Part shown: positions 32,713 through 44,706 of the stretch, piece by piece | Layout: each line of letters begins with the position of its first letter | How positions within the stretch are numbered: position 1 is the first letter of the stretch | NCBI GenBank assembly: GCA_016234445.1 | Contig: JACRBT010000005.1 | Location: 1-64,000 of the forward strand | Direction of reading: 5' to 3' | Length of the DNA stretch: 64,000 nucleotides | Source of the DNA: Chloroflexota bacterium | GTDB taxonomy: Bacteria; Chloroflexota; Dehalococcoidia; Tepidiformales; Tepidiformaceae | Program-made: the position numbers and the translations under genes | Notes under the pieces: generated by a model | Databases searched by the model: none | What the model was told of the DNA's origin: nothing | The model's input: only the letters and a program-made list of their open reading frames with translations

Positions 32713-33129
32713 TCACATGTTCTCGGCCCGCCCGGTCATCTCCTCAATCCGGATCCGGAAGAGGACCGCGTCCGCCAGCGTCGTCCGGTGGCCGTGGCCG
32801 GCCGTGAGGCTCATGTGGTTGCCTTCGAACGCCTTCAGGAGGAGCGCCCGGCAGCGGAACTGGTCGTCCTCGCCCTGGAGCTCCTCGAACCGGCCGCGGA
32901 TGACGACGCTCCGCCAGCGGGCGCCGTGTTCGACGTCCTCTACCTGGAAGGCGACGTGCGGCCAGCGCCGCATCAACGCGATCTTCCGGCCGGGGGCGGC
33001 GTGACCGTAGATCGCCCCCTCCGCGTAGGCATAGCTGATCGGCACCAGGTAGGCGCCCTCGGCGTCGCGCATGGCGATGTGGCCGTGGCGGTGCCGCCGG
33101 AGCAGCGACTCGCATTCGTCGATCGTCAT
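32713..33129 (-). CDS. Pyridoxamine 5'-phosphate oxidase-like flavin protein
   Basis: A 138-residue split-barrel protein (MTIDECESLLRRHRHGHIAM, then VPISYAYAEGAIYGHAAPG, KIALMRRWPHVAFQVEDV and SVVIRGRFEEL). This is the PNPOx-like/FMN-binding family, which includes nitroimidazole resistance proteins and flavin sensors. Shine-Dalgarno GGGA lies before the ATG; a CATAAT -10-like element is at about 33172-33177 on this strand. It diverges from the P-type ATPase. Confidence 0.82.
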   Translation of the reverse strand: MTIDECESLLRRHRHGHIAMRDAEGAYLVPISYAYAEGAIYGHAAPGRKIALMRRWPHVAFQVEDVEHGARWRSVVIRGRFEELQGEDDQFRCRALLLKAFEGNHMSLTAGHGHRTTLADAVLFRIRIEEMTGRAENM

Positions 33130-33267
33130 TTCCCGGAGCACAGCTTCCTCCCGCGACAGTGACACCGCCCGCTGGATTATGGTCCCCCGCGAAGCGACGG
33201 GGCCGGGCCGAAAGGCTATGGTTTCGGGAGTCGAACGGCCCTTCCCGGACCCGTCCGGCCCGCGAGG

Positions 33268-35949
33268 ATGGGCCGCCCGGCCCCTGAAGCGCAGCCTGCG
33301 GAGGGCGACACTGGAGCCATGGAAGCCCACCGGCGCGACCGGACCAGCGAGCCCGGCGCCGCCGATCGGCCCGCCGCCGGGCTGACCGGCGCCGAGGCTG
33401 CCGCGCGCCTCGCCCGGGATGGGCCGAACACGCTCCCGCCGGCCCCCTCCCCGCCCGCCTGGAAGCAGCTTGCCGCCCAGGTCTCGCACTTCTTCGCTCT
33501 CCTCCTCTGGGCCGCTGGCGGCCTCGCCTTCGTCGCCGGGATGCCCCAGCTCGGCGGCGCCATCTTCGTCGTCATCCTTGTCAACGGCGTCTTCGCCTTC
33601 GCCCAGGAGCACCGCGCCGAACGGGCCGCCCAGCAGCTCCGGCGGCTCATTCCCCGCCGCGTGAACGTCCTCCGCGACGGCCGCCGGGAAGAGATCGACG
33701 CCGCCGGGCTCGTCGCTGGAGACGTCGTCTTCCTTTCCGGCGGCGACGGCATTCCCGCCGACATGACCGTCCTTGCCGCCGAAAGCCTCCGCGTCGACGA
33801 GTCGACCCTCACCGGCGAGAGCCTGCCCGTGGCCGTCGACGCCAGCAGCGCGGTCTCGGCCGGCACCTTCGTCGTCTCCGGCGAAGGTACCGCCGTCGTC
33901 GAAGCGACCGGGGGCCGAACCCGCCTGGCCGCGATCGCCCGCCTCACCCGGGCCGGCCGCCGACCGCGGAGCCCCCTCGCCCGCGAGCTGGACCGGGTCG
34001 TCCGCATCGTCGCCCTGGTGGCGCTCGCGGTCGGGGGCGGGTTCTTCGGCATCGCCCTTCTCGTTGGCACCCCGGCGAGTGACGGCTTCCTCTTCGCCAT
34101 CGGCGTCACCGTCGCCCTCGTCCCCGAAGGCCTCCTTCCCACGGTCACCCTTTCCCTGGCGATGGGCGCCCAGCGCATGGCCGGCCGCCATGCCCTCGTC
34201 CGGCGGTTGGAGTCGGTCGAGACCCTCGGCTCCACCACCTTCATCTGCACCGACAAGACCGGCACGCTCACCCGCAACGAGATGTCCGTGCGCGAAATCT
34301 GGATGCCCGGGGGTTCGTTCGCCGTGGCTGGCGAAGGCTATGCCCCGGCGCCGGCGCTTGTCCCGCCGCCGGGCCTGGCCGCGGCCCTCGGCGACCTCGC
34401 CACCGCCGCGATCGCTGCCTCCGACGGCCGCGCGGTCGAACGGGAGGGCACCTGGCTCGCCCGTGGCGACCCCATGGAGGCGGCCCTCGACACCTTCGCC
34501 CGGCGCCTGGGGGTCGACGTCGCCGCCGGCGACCGCGACCGCGTTGTCCTCCGGAGGTTCCCCTTCGACCCCGTCCGCCGGCGGATGTCGGTGGTGACCC
34601 CGGGCTGGATGTTCACCAAGGGCGCCCCCGAGGCCGTGTTCGGACGCAGCGCGAGCGCGCCCGGCGCGGACGGTGCCGCCCACGAGATGGCGGGGCGGGG
34701 GCTCCGCGTCCTCGCCATCGCCCGGCGGCCGATGGAGGCCGCGCCGGCCACGGCGGACGAGGCCGAGCGCGACCTCGAACTCCTCGGTCTTGTCGGCATG
34801 GAAGACCCGCCCCGCGCCGGGGCCCGGGACGCCGTCGCCGCCTGCCGCCGGGCCGGGATCGCCGTCGCCATGGTCACCGGCGACCACCCGGGCACGGCCG
34901 AGGCGATCGCCCGCGAGACCGGCCTCTTGCTCCCGGGCAGCCCCGTTTTCTTGGGCGTGGACCTGCCGGCCGGCGAGGCGATCCTCGGCGCCCTGGTGGA
35001 CCGCGATGGCGCCGTGATCTGCCGGGTCACGCCGGAAGACAAGCTCCGGATCGCCCGCGCCCTTCGCGCCCGCGGCCACGTCATCGCCATGACCGGCGAC
35101 GGCGTCAACGACGGCCCCGCCCTCCAGGAGGCCGACGTCGGCATCGCCATGGGCCGGACCGGGACCGACGTCGCCCGCGAAGCCGCCGACCTCGTCCTCC
35201 TCGACGACGACTTCGCGACGATCGTCGTGGCGATCGAGGAAGGCCGCGCGACCTTCGCCAACATCCGCCGCTTCCTCACCTACCACCTCACGGACAACGT
35301 CGCCGAGCTCACGCCCTTCGTCGTCTGGGCGCTCTCGGGCGGGCGCTTCCCCCTTGCCCTCGGCGTCCTCCAGATCCTCTGTCTCGACATCGGCACCGAC
35401 CTCCTTCCCGCCCTCGCCCTCGGTTCCGAAGCCCCGAACGAGCGGGTCCTCCGCCGCCCGGTCGAAGGCCGCCACCTCATGGATGCCCGCCTCCTCCGCC
35501 GCGTTTTCGCGCTCCTCGGGCCGGTCGAAGCCCTCGTGGAGATGACCGCCTTCCTCGCGGTCATGCTCGCCGCCGGGTGGCGCCCGGGCGACAGCTTTCC
35601 CGGGGGCGAAACGCTCATGGAGGCGAGCGGCGCGGCCTTCGCGGCCGTCGTCGTCGGGCAGGCAGCGAATGCCTTCGCCTGCCGGAGCACGACCTTCTGG
35701 CCCGGCGCCCTCGGCTGGCGGACGAACCGCTTCCTGCTCGTCGCGGTCGCCGTCGAACTCACGCTCCTGCTGGCGTTCCTCTTCACGGGACCGGTCGCGG
35801 ACCTCCTCGACCAGGCGCCACCGCCGCCGGCTGGGCTCGCGGTGGCCCTGCTCGCCGCGCCCGCCGTCCTCATCGCCGACGCGACCCACAAGCGCCGGCG
35901 GCGGCGCCTGGCGGCGAAGCGCGGCGCTGCCCGCCCGGCTGGCGGATGA
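33268..35949 (+). CDS. Cation-transporting P-type ATPase (type II)
   Basis: An 893-residue P-type ATPase with an N-terminal cation-ATPase motif (GLTGAEAAARLARDGPNTLP), TGES at 182-185, PEGLL in TM4 (286-290), the phosphorylated D329 in DKTGTLT, and GDGVND at 610-615. PEGLL in TM4 with a non-heavy-metal layout places it in P2 (Ca2+/Na+/K+-like); transport specificity is unknown. The first ATG (33268) or MEAHRRD at 33319 may be used. It is immediately upstream of a Lon-like protease, with only 70 bp between them. Confidence 0.93.
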   Translation: MGRPAPEAQPAEGDTGAMEAHRRDRTSEPGAADRPAAGLTGAEAAARLARDGPNTLPPAPSPPAWKQLAAQVSHFFALLLWAAGGLAFVAGMPQLGGAIFVVILVNGVFAFAQEHRAERAAQQLRRLIPRRVNVLRDGRREEIDAAGLVAGDVVFLSGGDGIPADMTVLAAESLRVDESTLTGESLPVAVDASSAVSAGTFVVSGEGTAVVEATGGRTRLAAIARLTRAGRRPRSPLARELDRVVRIVALVALAVGGGFFGIALLVGTPASDGFLFAIGVTVALVPEGLLPTVTLSLAMGAQRMAGRHALVRRLESVETLGSTTFICTDKTGTLTRNEMSVREIWMPGGSFAVAGEGYAPAPALVPPPGLAAALGDLATAAIAASDGRAVEREGTWLARGDPMEAALDTFARRLGVDVAAGDRDRVVLRRFPFDPVRRRMSVVTPGWMFTKGAPEAVFGRSASAPGADGAAHEMAGRGLRVLAIARRPMEAAPATADEAERDLELLGLVGMEDPPRAGARDAVAACRRAGIAVAMVTGDHPGTAEAIARETGLLLPGSPVFLGVDLPAGEAILGALVDRDGAVICRVTPEDKLRIARALRARGHVIAMTGDGVNDGPALQEADVGIAMGRTGTDVAREAADLVLLDDDFATIVVAIEEGRATFANIRRFLTYHLTDNVAELTPFVVWALSGGRFPLALGVLQILCLDIGTDLLPALALGSEAPNERVLRRPVEGRHLMDARLLRRVFALLGPVEALVEMTAFLAVMLAAGWRPGDSFPGGETLMEASGAAFAAVVVGQAANAFACRSTTFWPGALGWRTNRFLLVAVAVELTLLLAFLFTGPVADLLDQAPPPPAGLAVALLAAPAVLIADATHKRRRRRLAAKRGAARPAGG

Positions 35950-35969
35950 CCGGCCATCGCCCACTACCG

Positions 35970-35988
35970 TGCCAACTCCAACGTGGCA
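35970..35988. promoter_or_regulatory. Small inverted repeat upstream of the Lon-like protease
   Basis: TGCCAACTCCAACGTGGCA has TGCCA/TGGCA ends. It lies in the 70-bp gap between the ATPase stop and the protease ATG and could be an operator. The stems are only five bases, so support is weak. Confidence 0.25.
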
Positions 35989-36019
35989 ATATGGAAGCGA
36001 TTCGTGGAGGACAGCGCCA

Positions 36020-38449
36020 ATGACCAGTCCAATCGAAGAACGCCTTGCCGTGGCTGCGGCGAAGCTCCAGCCCATCTTCGACGCCGCCAGCCTCCCGGCT
36101 TCGACCGCCGAGATCGCGCCGCTGGCCGATGTCCTCGGCCAGGAACGCGCCCGCGAGGCGATCGTCTTCGGCCTCCGGATGGTGCCGGAAGGCTACAACA
36201 TCGCCGTCTCCGGGCCCCCCTCCTCGGGCCGCAACACGATCGTCGGGAAGCTGGTTGCCGAGGCCGCGGCCGGGCGGCCACCGTCCCCCGACTGGTGCTA
36301 CCTCCACAACTTCGCCGACCCAAGGCGGCCCCACGCCGTCTCCCTTCCTTCCGGCCTTGGCGACGACCTCCACCGCGCGGTCGCCCAGCTCCAGGAAGCC
36401 TGCCGGACGGCGCTGCCCAGCGCCTTCGCCAGCGAAGGCTACGAACGGCGCGGCCAGGAAGTGCTCGAACCGATCGGGAGGGCCCGCGAACTGATCATCG
36501 AACAGCTCCAGGCGAGCGCCCGGACGAAGGGCTTCGCGATCAACCCCAGCCCCGTCGGGCTCGTCCCCGTCCCCATGGCGGCCGACGGCACCCCGCTGAC
36601 GCCCGAGGTCTACAACGCCCTCACGGACGCCCAGCGCCACGACTGGGAGGGGCGCAGCACGGCCGTCCAGGAGGAGATCGTGGCGGCCGGCCGCGAGCTT
36701 CGCAAGCTGGAAACGCAGGCCCGGCAGGCGGTGGAGGCCCTTGACCGCGAAGTCACCCGCTTCGTCGTCGGCCCCATCATCGACGAACTCGAGCGCGTCT
36801 ACGGGCCCTACGGCCTCATGCCCCACCTTGCCGCCGTCGAAGACGACATCGTCGCCAACCTCGAAGTCTACAAGCGCTTCACCGAGGGCCTCGCCGACCG
36901 CGTCCCTCCCCAGCTCGTCGCCCAGTTCGGCGAAGAGCGGGAAGCGCTCCTCAAACGCTACTCCGTGAACCTCTTCGTTACCCATGGCGACCAGCCTTCC
37001 GCGGCCGCTCCGGTTGTCGACGAACGCCACCCCCGCTACCACAACCTCTTCGGGAAGATGGACTTCGAAAACCGCATGGGCGCGATGGTGACCGACTTCA
37101 CCCGCATCCGCCCCGGCTCCATCCACATGGCCAACGGCGGCTACCTCATCCTCCAGGTGCAGGACCTCCTCGCCGACCCCCGTTCCTGGGTGAAGCTCAA
37201 GGAAGCCCTCAAGACCCGCGAAATCCGCATCGAAGACCCTGGCGAAGGCATCCTTCCCATGCCCATGGTCGACCTTTCCCCCCAGGGAATCCCGCTCGAC
37301 CTCAAGGTGGTCCTGGTCGGGCAGCCCTTCGTCTTCGGCCTCTTTGACGCGCTCGACCCCGACTTCCCCGAGCTCTTCAAGATCCGGGCCGAGTTCGAAC
37401 CCGACACCGACTGCACGGGCGCCTCGGCCGTCGCCACCGCCGGGTTCATCCGCCAGACCCGGGAGACGTGCCATCTCCTCCATTTCGATCGCGGCGCCCT
37501 CGCCGAAGTCCTTGGCTACAGCAACCGTCTCGCCGGCCGGCGGGATCGTTTCAGCACCCGCTACGGGCTCATCGCCGACCTCTGCCAGGAAGCAAGCCAG
37601 GTCGCGGTCAGCGCCGGCGCTGCCACCGTCGGAGCGGAACACGTCCGCGGCGCCTTCGAGGCCCGGGCGCGGCGCTCCGGCCTCGTCCCCGACCGCCTCC
37701 GCCGGATGATCGCCGAGGGCACCCTCCGGATCGAGACGTCCGGGTCCGTCGTCGGCCAGGTCAACGGGCTCGCGGTCTATTCGATGGGCAGCCACGAGTT
37801 CGGCACGCCCACCCGGATCACCTGCCGGACGGGCCTCGGGCGCCGGGGCGTCGTCGCCATCGAACGCGAGACCGAACGCAGCGGCGCCATCCACACTAAG
37901 GGCGTCCTCGTCTTGAGCGGCTACCTCCAGGGTACCTTCGGGCGCAGCCGGCCCCTCGCCTTCAGCGCCAGCCTCACCTTCGAACAGAGCTACGACGAGG
38001 TCGAAGGTGACAGCGCCAGCTCGGCCGAGCTCTACGCCATCCTTGCCTCCCTTGCCGGCGTCCCCATCCGCCAGGACATCGCGGTCACCGGCTCAGTCGA
38101 CCAGTTCGGGAACATCCAGGCGATCGGCGGCGTCACCGAGAAGGTCGAGGGATTCTTCGACCTCTGCAAGGAAGTGGGCCTGACCGGCAGCCAGGGCGTC
38201 GCCCTCCCCGCCAGCAACGTGATCAACCTGACCCTCCGCGGCGACGTCGCGGCTGCCATCGCGCGGGGAGAGTTCCACCTCTGGTCGGTGACGCGCGTGG
38301 AAGAGGGGCTCGAACTCCTCACCGGCGTCGCCGCCGGGGCTGCGGACAGCCAGGGGAACTACCCCGTGGGTTCGCTCTTTTACAGCGTCGCCGCCACCCT
38401 CGACGACATGCGGGCGCTCTCCGGCCCCGCCGAAGCCAACGGCGGCTGA
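36020..38449 (+). CDS. Lon-like (LonC/LonB-type) AAA+ protease
   Basis: An 809-residue protein. The N-terminal AAA-like region has a degenerate Walker A (GPPSSGRNTIVG; Arg-Asn instead of Lys-Ser/Thr), a central helical insertion, and GGYLILQVQDLLADPRSW. The C-terminal Lon protease domain has S665 (GDSASSAEL) and K708 (GGVTEKVEGFF), spaced 43 residues as in Lon. It is therefore a peptidase that may work with little or no ATP hydrolysis. SD GTGGAGGA precedes the ATG. It follows the P-type ATPase; membrane-protein quality control is a guess. Confidence 0.88.
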   Translation: MTSPIEERLAVAAAKLQPIFDAASLPASTAEIAPLADVLGQERAREAIVFGLRMVPEGYNIAVSGPPSSGRNTIVGKLVAEAAAGRPPSPDWCYLHNFADPRRPHAVSLPSGLGDDLHRAVAQLQEACRTALPSAFASEGYERRGQEVLEPIGRARELIIEQLQASARTKGFAINPSPVGLVPVPMAADGTPLTPEVYNALTDAQRHDWEGRSTAVQEEIVAAGRELRKLETQARQAVEALDREVTRFVVGPIIDELERVYGPYGLMPHLAAVEDDIVANLEVYKRFTEGLADRVPPQLVAQFGEEREALLKRYSVNLFVTHGDQPSAAAPVVDERHPRYHNLFGKMDFENRMGAMVTDFTRIRPGSIHMANGGYLILQVQDLLADPRSWVKLKEALKTREIRIEDPGEGILPMPMVDLSPQGIPLDLKVVLVGQPFVFGLFDALDPDFPELFKIRAEFEPDTDCTGASAVATAGFIRQTRETCHLLHFDRGALAEVLGYSNRLAGRRDRFSTRYGLIADLCQEASQVAVSAGAATVGAEHVRGAFEARARRSGLVPDRLRRMIAEGTLRIETSGSVVGQVNGLAVYSMGSHEFGTPTRITCRTGLGRRGVVAIERETERSGAIHTKGVLVLSGYLQGTFGRSRPLAFSASLTFEQSYDEVEGDSASSAELYAILASLAGVPIRQDIAVTGSVDQFGNIQAIGGVTEKVEGFFDLCKEVGLTGSQGVALPASNVINLTLRGDVAAAIARGEFHLWSVTRVEEGLELLTGVAAGAADSQGNYPVGSLFYSVAATLDDMRALSGPAEANGG

Positions 38450-38532
38450 ATCGGCGAACCGCAAAGATCGAGGTTCCAACCGCCGCCGCGAACCGCTACG
38501 ATGCCGCCAACCCGCGCCCATGGTGGAACCGT

Positions 38533-39738
38533 ATGTCGACAGCCCTCGAAGGATTCCGCGTCCTTGACCTCACCCAGTACGAAGCGGGCACCTCCGCGAC
38601 CCAGGCCCTCGCCTGGCTCGGCGCCGACGTCGTCAAGGTGGAGCAGCCCCGCCATGGCGACCCCGGCCGCGGCCTTGGCGCGAACCCCGGCGCCCAGCCC
38701 GTTGACCGCCTCTACTTCCTCAACCTCAACTGCAACAAGCGCAGTGTGACCATCGACCTCAAGAAGCCCGAAGGCAAGGAGCTCTTCCTCCGCCTCGTCC
38801 CCCGCTTCGACGCCGTCGTCGAGAACTTCGGCCCGGGCGCGATGGAGGCCCTCGGTCTCGGCTACGAAGCCCTCCGCGAGGTCCACCCGCCCCTGATCTA
38901 CGGGACCCTCAAGGGCTTCGGCACCACCGGCCCCCATGCCGGCTACAAGAGCTTTGACATGGTCGCCCAGGCCGTCGGCGGGAGCATGTCGATCACCGGG
39001 ACGCCGGAGACGCCGCCGATCCGTTCAGGCGTCACCTATGGCGACACGGGGACGGGGATGCACTTCGCCATCGGCATCCTCGCCGCCTACGTCAGGCGTC
39101 TTCGCACCGGCCAGGGCGAGCACGTCGAGGTCTCCATGCAAGAAGCGATCGCCAACATCGCCCGGATCGGTTTCCTCGGGCGCGAATTCGTCGGCGACCC
39201 TGTCCCCCGCGTCGGGAACAACCTTCGCGGCCTCGCTCCCACCAGCGCCTACCCCTGCAAGCCGTTCGGCCCAAACGACTGGATCTACGTCGTCGCCGTC
39301 TCGGGGAGGATGCTCGAGAACCTCGCGGTGGCACTCGGCAGGCCCGAACTGATGGATGATCCCCGCTACCAGACGCTGACCGCGCGCCGCGAGAACGAAG
39401 CCTGGCTCCAGGGGCTCATCACCGAATTCACCAGCCAGCGCACCAAGCACGAGGCGATGGCCGACCTCCAGGCCTTCGGCATCCCCTCGGGCGCCGTCTT
39501 CGACAGTGGCGACATCTTCACCAGCGAGCACCTCAAGGAGCGCGGCTTCGTCCAGGTGATGGACCATCCCGTCCGCGGCGAGACCGAGATCCTCGGCAAC
39601 CCCATCCGGCTCGGTGGTGAGGCAACGAAGCTGGAGCCCGCGCCGCTCCTCGGGCAGCACACCGGGCCGGTCCTCGCCGAGGAACTGGGGCTCTGCGAGG
39701 ACGACCTCGCCGGCCTCCGCGCCCGGGGCGTGGTGTAG
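38533..39738 (+). CDS. CaiB/BaiF family III CoA transferase
   Basis: A 401-residue family III CoA transferase. It starts with the typical LEGFRVLDLTQYEAGTSATQ, has the Asp-containing VTYGDTGTGMHFAIGILAAY segment and VEVSMQEAIAN. It moves CoA between carboxylic acids (for example succinyl-CoA to another acid). A TACGAT -10-like element is 30 nt upstream. It overlaps the amidase start by one base (TAGTG), so the two are likely one operon. Confidence 0.9.
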   Translation: MSTALEGFRVLDLTQYEAGTSATQALAWLGADVVKVEQPRHGDPGRGLGANPGAQPVDRLYFLNLNCNKRSVTIDLKKPEGKELFLRLVPRFDAVVENFGPGAMEALGLGYEALREVHPPLIYGTLKGFGTTGPHAGYKSFDMVAQAVGGSMSITGTPETPPIRSGVTYGDTGTGMHFAIGILAAYVRRLRTGQGEHVEVSMQEAIANIARIGFLGREFVGDPVPRVGNNLRGLAPTSAYPCKPFGPNDWIYVVAVSGRMLENLAVALGRPELMDDPRYQTLTARRENEAWLQGLITEFTSQRTKHEAMADLQAFGIPSGAVFDSGDIFTSEHLKERGFVQVMDHPVRGETEILGNPIRLGGEATKLEPAPLLGQHTGPVLAEELGLCEDDLAGLRARGVV

Positions 39739-41153
39739 TGGCGGCAGACGACCTCTGCTTCCTCACCGCCACCGAACTCGCCAGGCGGATGAGGGCGAAG
39801 GAACTCTCGGCGCGCGAGGTGGTCGCCGCCCACATCGCCCGGGTTGAGGCCGTCAACCCCGCCGTGAACGCCATCGTGACCTTCGTCCCCGAACAGGCGA
39901 TGGCCGCCGCGGCCGCCGCCGACGATGCCCTTGCGCGCGGCGAACCCGCGGGCATCCTCCACGGCCTCCCGGTCGCGCACAAGGACCTCGTCCAGACAAA
40001 GGGCATCCGGACGACGCTCGGGTCGCCCATCTTCCGCGACTGGGTGCCGGAGGAAGACGCCCTCGTCGTCGAGCGCCTCAAAGCCGCCGGCGCGATCACG
40101 ATAGGGAAGACCAACACGCCCGAATTCGGCGCCGGGTCGCAGACCTTCAACCCGGTCTTCGGCGCGACCCGCAACCCCTACGACCTCACGAAGACCTGCG
40201 GCGGCAGTTCCGGGGGGGCCGCCGTCGCCCTCGCCTGCGGGATGCAGCCCATCGCCGACGGCAGCGACTTTGGCGGTTCGCTCCGTAACCCCGCCGGCTA
40301 CTGCAACGTCGTCGGCTTCCGGCCAACCCTCGGGCGCGTGCCCCGCTATCCGCTCGCGACCGCCTTCACGGAGATGGGCGTCGAAGGCCCGATGGCCCGG
40401 ACCGTCGCGGACGTCGCCCTGGCGCTCGCGGCGATGGCCGGCCCCGACCCCCGGGACCCCCGGTCGCTGGAGTCGCCCGGGGAACTCTTCCTCCGCCCGC
40501 TCGAACGCGACTTCCGGGGTGTGCGCGTCGCCTGGAGCCGCGACCTTGGCGGCCTGCCGGTCGAACCCGCCGTGACCGCGGTCCTCGAACAGCAGCGGGC
40601 CACCTTCGAGGCGCTCGGTTGCGAAGTCGAGGACGCGTCCCCCGGCCTTTCCGGCGCCGACGAGGCCTTCCAGGTGATCCGGGCCTGGAGCATGGCCGCA
40701 GCGCGCAGGCCCCTCCTCGCCGCCCACCGCCACGAAATGAAGGACACGGTCATCTGGAACGTCGAAAAGGGGCTCGCGCTCACGGGGCCGGAAGTGGGCG
40801 AGGCCGAGATGCTCCGGACGCAGGTCTTCCAGCGGATGCGCTCGTTCATGGAGCGCTACGAGTTCCTTCTCTGCCCGGTCAGCCAGGTGCCGCCCTTCGA
40901 CATCGCCACCGAATACCCCATGGTCGTCAACGGCCAGCCGATGGCGACCTACATCGACTGGATGAAGTCCTGTTCGCGGGTGACGGTGACCGCCCACCCG
41001 GCGATCTCCGTCCCGGCCGGGTTCACCGCCGATGGCCTCCCCGTCGGCCTCCAGGTCGTCGGCCGCTACCGCGACGACTTCGGCGTCCTCCAGTTGGCGC
41101 ACGCCTTCGAGGCCGCGACCGGCTTCTGGCGGCGGAGACCAGCCGCCGGCTGA
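39738..41153 (+). CDS. Amidase (amidase signature family)
   Basis: A 471-residue amidase with the Ser-cisSer-Lys triad: K82 (VAHKDL), S158 in GGSSGGAAVAL and S181 in GSDFGGSLRNPA. The GTG start overlaps the CoA transferase stop. It hydrolyses an amide, possibly of a carboxylic acid then activated by the CoA transferase; relatives include 6-aminohexanoate or aryl-acylamide amidases, and GatA is unlikely because no GatB/C are near. The exact substrate is unknown. Confidence 0.88.
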   Translation: MAADDLCFLTATELARRMRAKELSAREVVAAHIARVEAVNPAVNAIVTFVPEQAMAAAAAADDALARGEPAGILHGLPVAHKDLVQTKGIRTTLGSPIFRDWVPEEDALVVERLKAAGAITIGKTNTPEFGAGSQTFNPVFGATRNPYDLTKTCGGSSGGAAVALACGMQPIADGSDFGGSLRNPAGYCNVVGFRPTLGRVPRYPLATAFTEMGVEGPMARTVADVALALAAMAGPDPRDPRSLESPGELFLRPLERDFRGVRVAWSRDLGGLPVEPAVTAVLEQQRATFEALGCEVEDASPGLSGADEAFQVIRAWSMAAARRPLLAAHRHEMKDTVIWNVEKGLALTGPEVGEAEMLRTQVFQRMRSFMERYEFLLCPVSQVPPFDIATEYPMVVNGQPMATYIDWMKSCSRVTVTAHPAISVPAGFTADGLPVGLQVVGRYRDDFGVLQLAHAFEAATGFWRRRPAAG

Positions 41154-41179
41154 CCACTCACGCGTGCTACGATTGGCCC

Positions 41180-41422
41180 ATGGTCATGCAGGATCGCAGT
41201 GGTTCGCTCAGTGTGGAAGAAGCCCGACGCCTGGGCCCTCCCACCGCAGAACAAGTCGCCCGATCGCGGCAGGTACTCGCGCGGGCCGCGGCTCGCCGGG
41301 AGGCCGCCCTCGCGGGTGGACGTCACATTCTCTCGGCAGACGAGATTCTCTGGGCGCTCGGACGCACCGATGAAGGTGATGACGATTGTGACCGTGTCTC
41401 GGGGGCAGACTCCCCTGAATGA
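41180..41422 (+). CDS. Antitoxin-like protein (VapB-type partner of broken vapC)
   Basis: An 80-residue charged helical protein (VEEARRLGPPTAEQVARSRQ; ILSADEILWALGRTDEG). It overlaps the vapC start by ATGA, the usual VapBC arrangement, and so is called the antitoxin by context. The N-terminal DNA-binding part is not convincingly RHH or SpoVT. The ATG is preceded by TACGAT ending 6 nt earlier with no Shine-Dalgarno, consistent with leaderless expression. Confidence 0.55.
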   Translation: MVMQDRSGSLSVEEARRLGPPTAEQVARSRQVLARAAARREAALAGGRHILSADEILWALGRTDEGDDDCDRVSGADSPE

Positions 41423-41855
41423 CTGCCAGAGTCGTCGATGCATCGGTTCTTGCGGCGGTCCTGTTTCCGTCGCAGCTGATCCCGGGAGCGGACTCGCTGC
41501 TCTCGCCCCCGACGTTGAACTCGTAGCCCCGGTCCTCCTCCGCTAGGAGACGTTCAATGCCGGTTGGCGCCTGGTGCGGCGGGGACTGTTGACCGCTGCC
41601 GACTTTGAGAGCGCGGTTCGAGACTTCGACGCGCTCTCCATTCAGTTGGTCGACTCCGCCGAGTGGGTGGACCGCGCCCTCGTGATCGCCCGCCGATTCG
41701 ACCAGTCCAACATCTTCGACGCGATGTACCTCGCCTGCGCCGAGGATCTCGACGCCGAACTGTGGACCTGCGACAGACGATTCGCCGCCTCGTTCGGCCC
41801 TAGCCGTCCGCAGCGCCTGCTCTTGTGCCCCGCCGACAGTCCAGCCGGCGCCTGA
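41419..41855 (+). pseudogene. Broken PIN-domain toxin (vapC-like): frameshift plus in-frame TAG
   Basis: The start codon reads MTARVVDASVLAAVLF, the family N-terminus with the first active-site Asp, then loses frame about 41466-41475. Another frame continues ADPGSGLAALAPDVELVAPVLLR, where families usually read a Tyr or similar, and hits TAG at 41544-41546. The same frame resumes VRRGLLTAADFESAV and ends with FDAMYLACAEDLDAELWTCD, the PIN C-terminal motif. A frameshift and an internal stop thus disable a gene of about 145 residues. Confidence 0.75.
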
Positions 41856-41903
41856 GCCGCGCTTACCCGCTCCTACCCCTAAACGATCTACACTGGCAGC
41901 AAT

Positions 41904-44585
<2,682 letters not shown>

Positions 44586-44706
44586 CCGAGGACCCCGGGC
44601 AGACGCGCGGGGGACCGTTCAGCCCCCCGATTGGAACCCGGATGGCCCTGTCCGCTATGCTGCCCCCGGAACATCCTGAGACGAGAGACCCTGCAAGGAG
44701 CCAGCA

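Noticed and set aside
32713-36075. A 1120-codon open frame opposite the P-type ATPase
   Set aside because: Only its last 138 codons (32713-33129) encode a recognisable protein. The rest is antisense to the ATPase, low-complexity Arg/Gly/Glu, and is a high-GC artefact.
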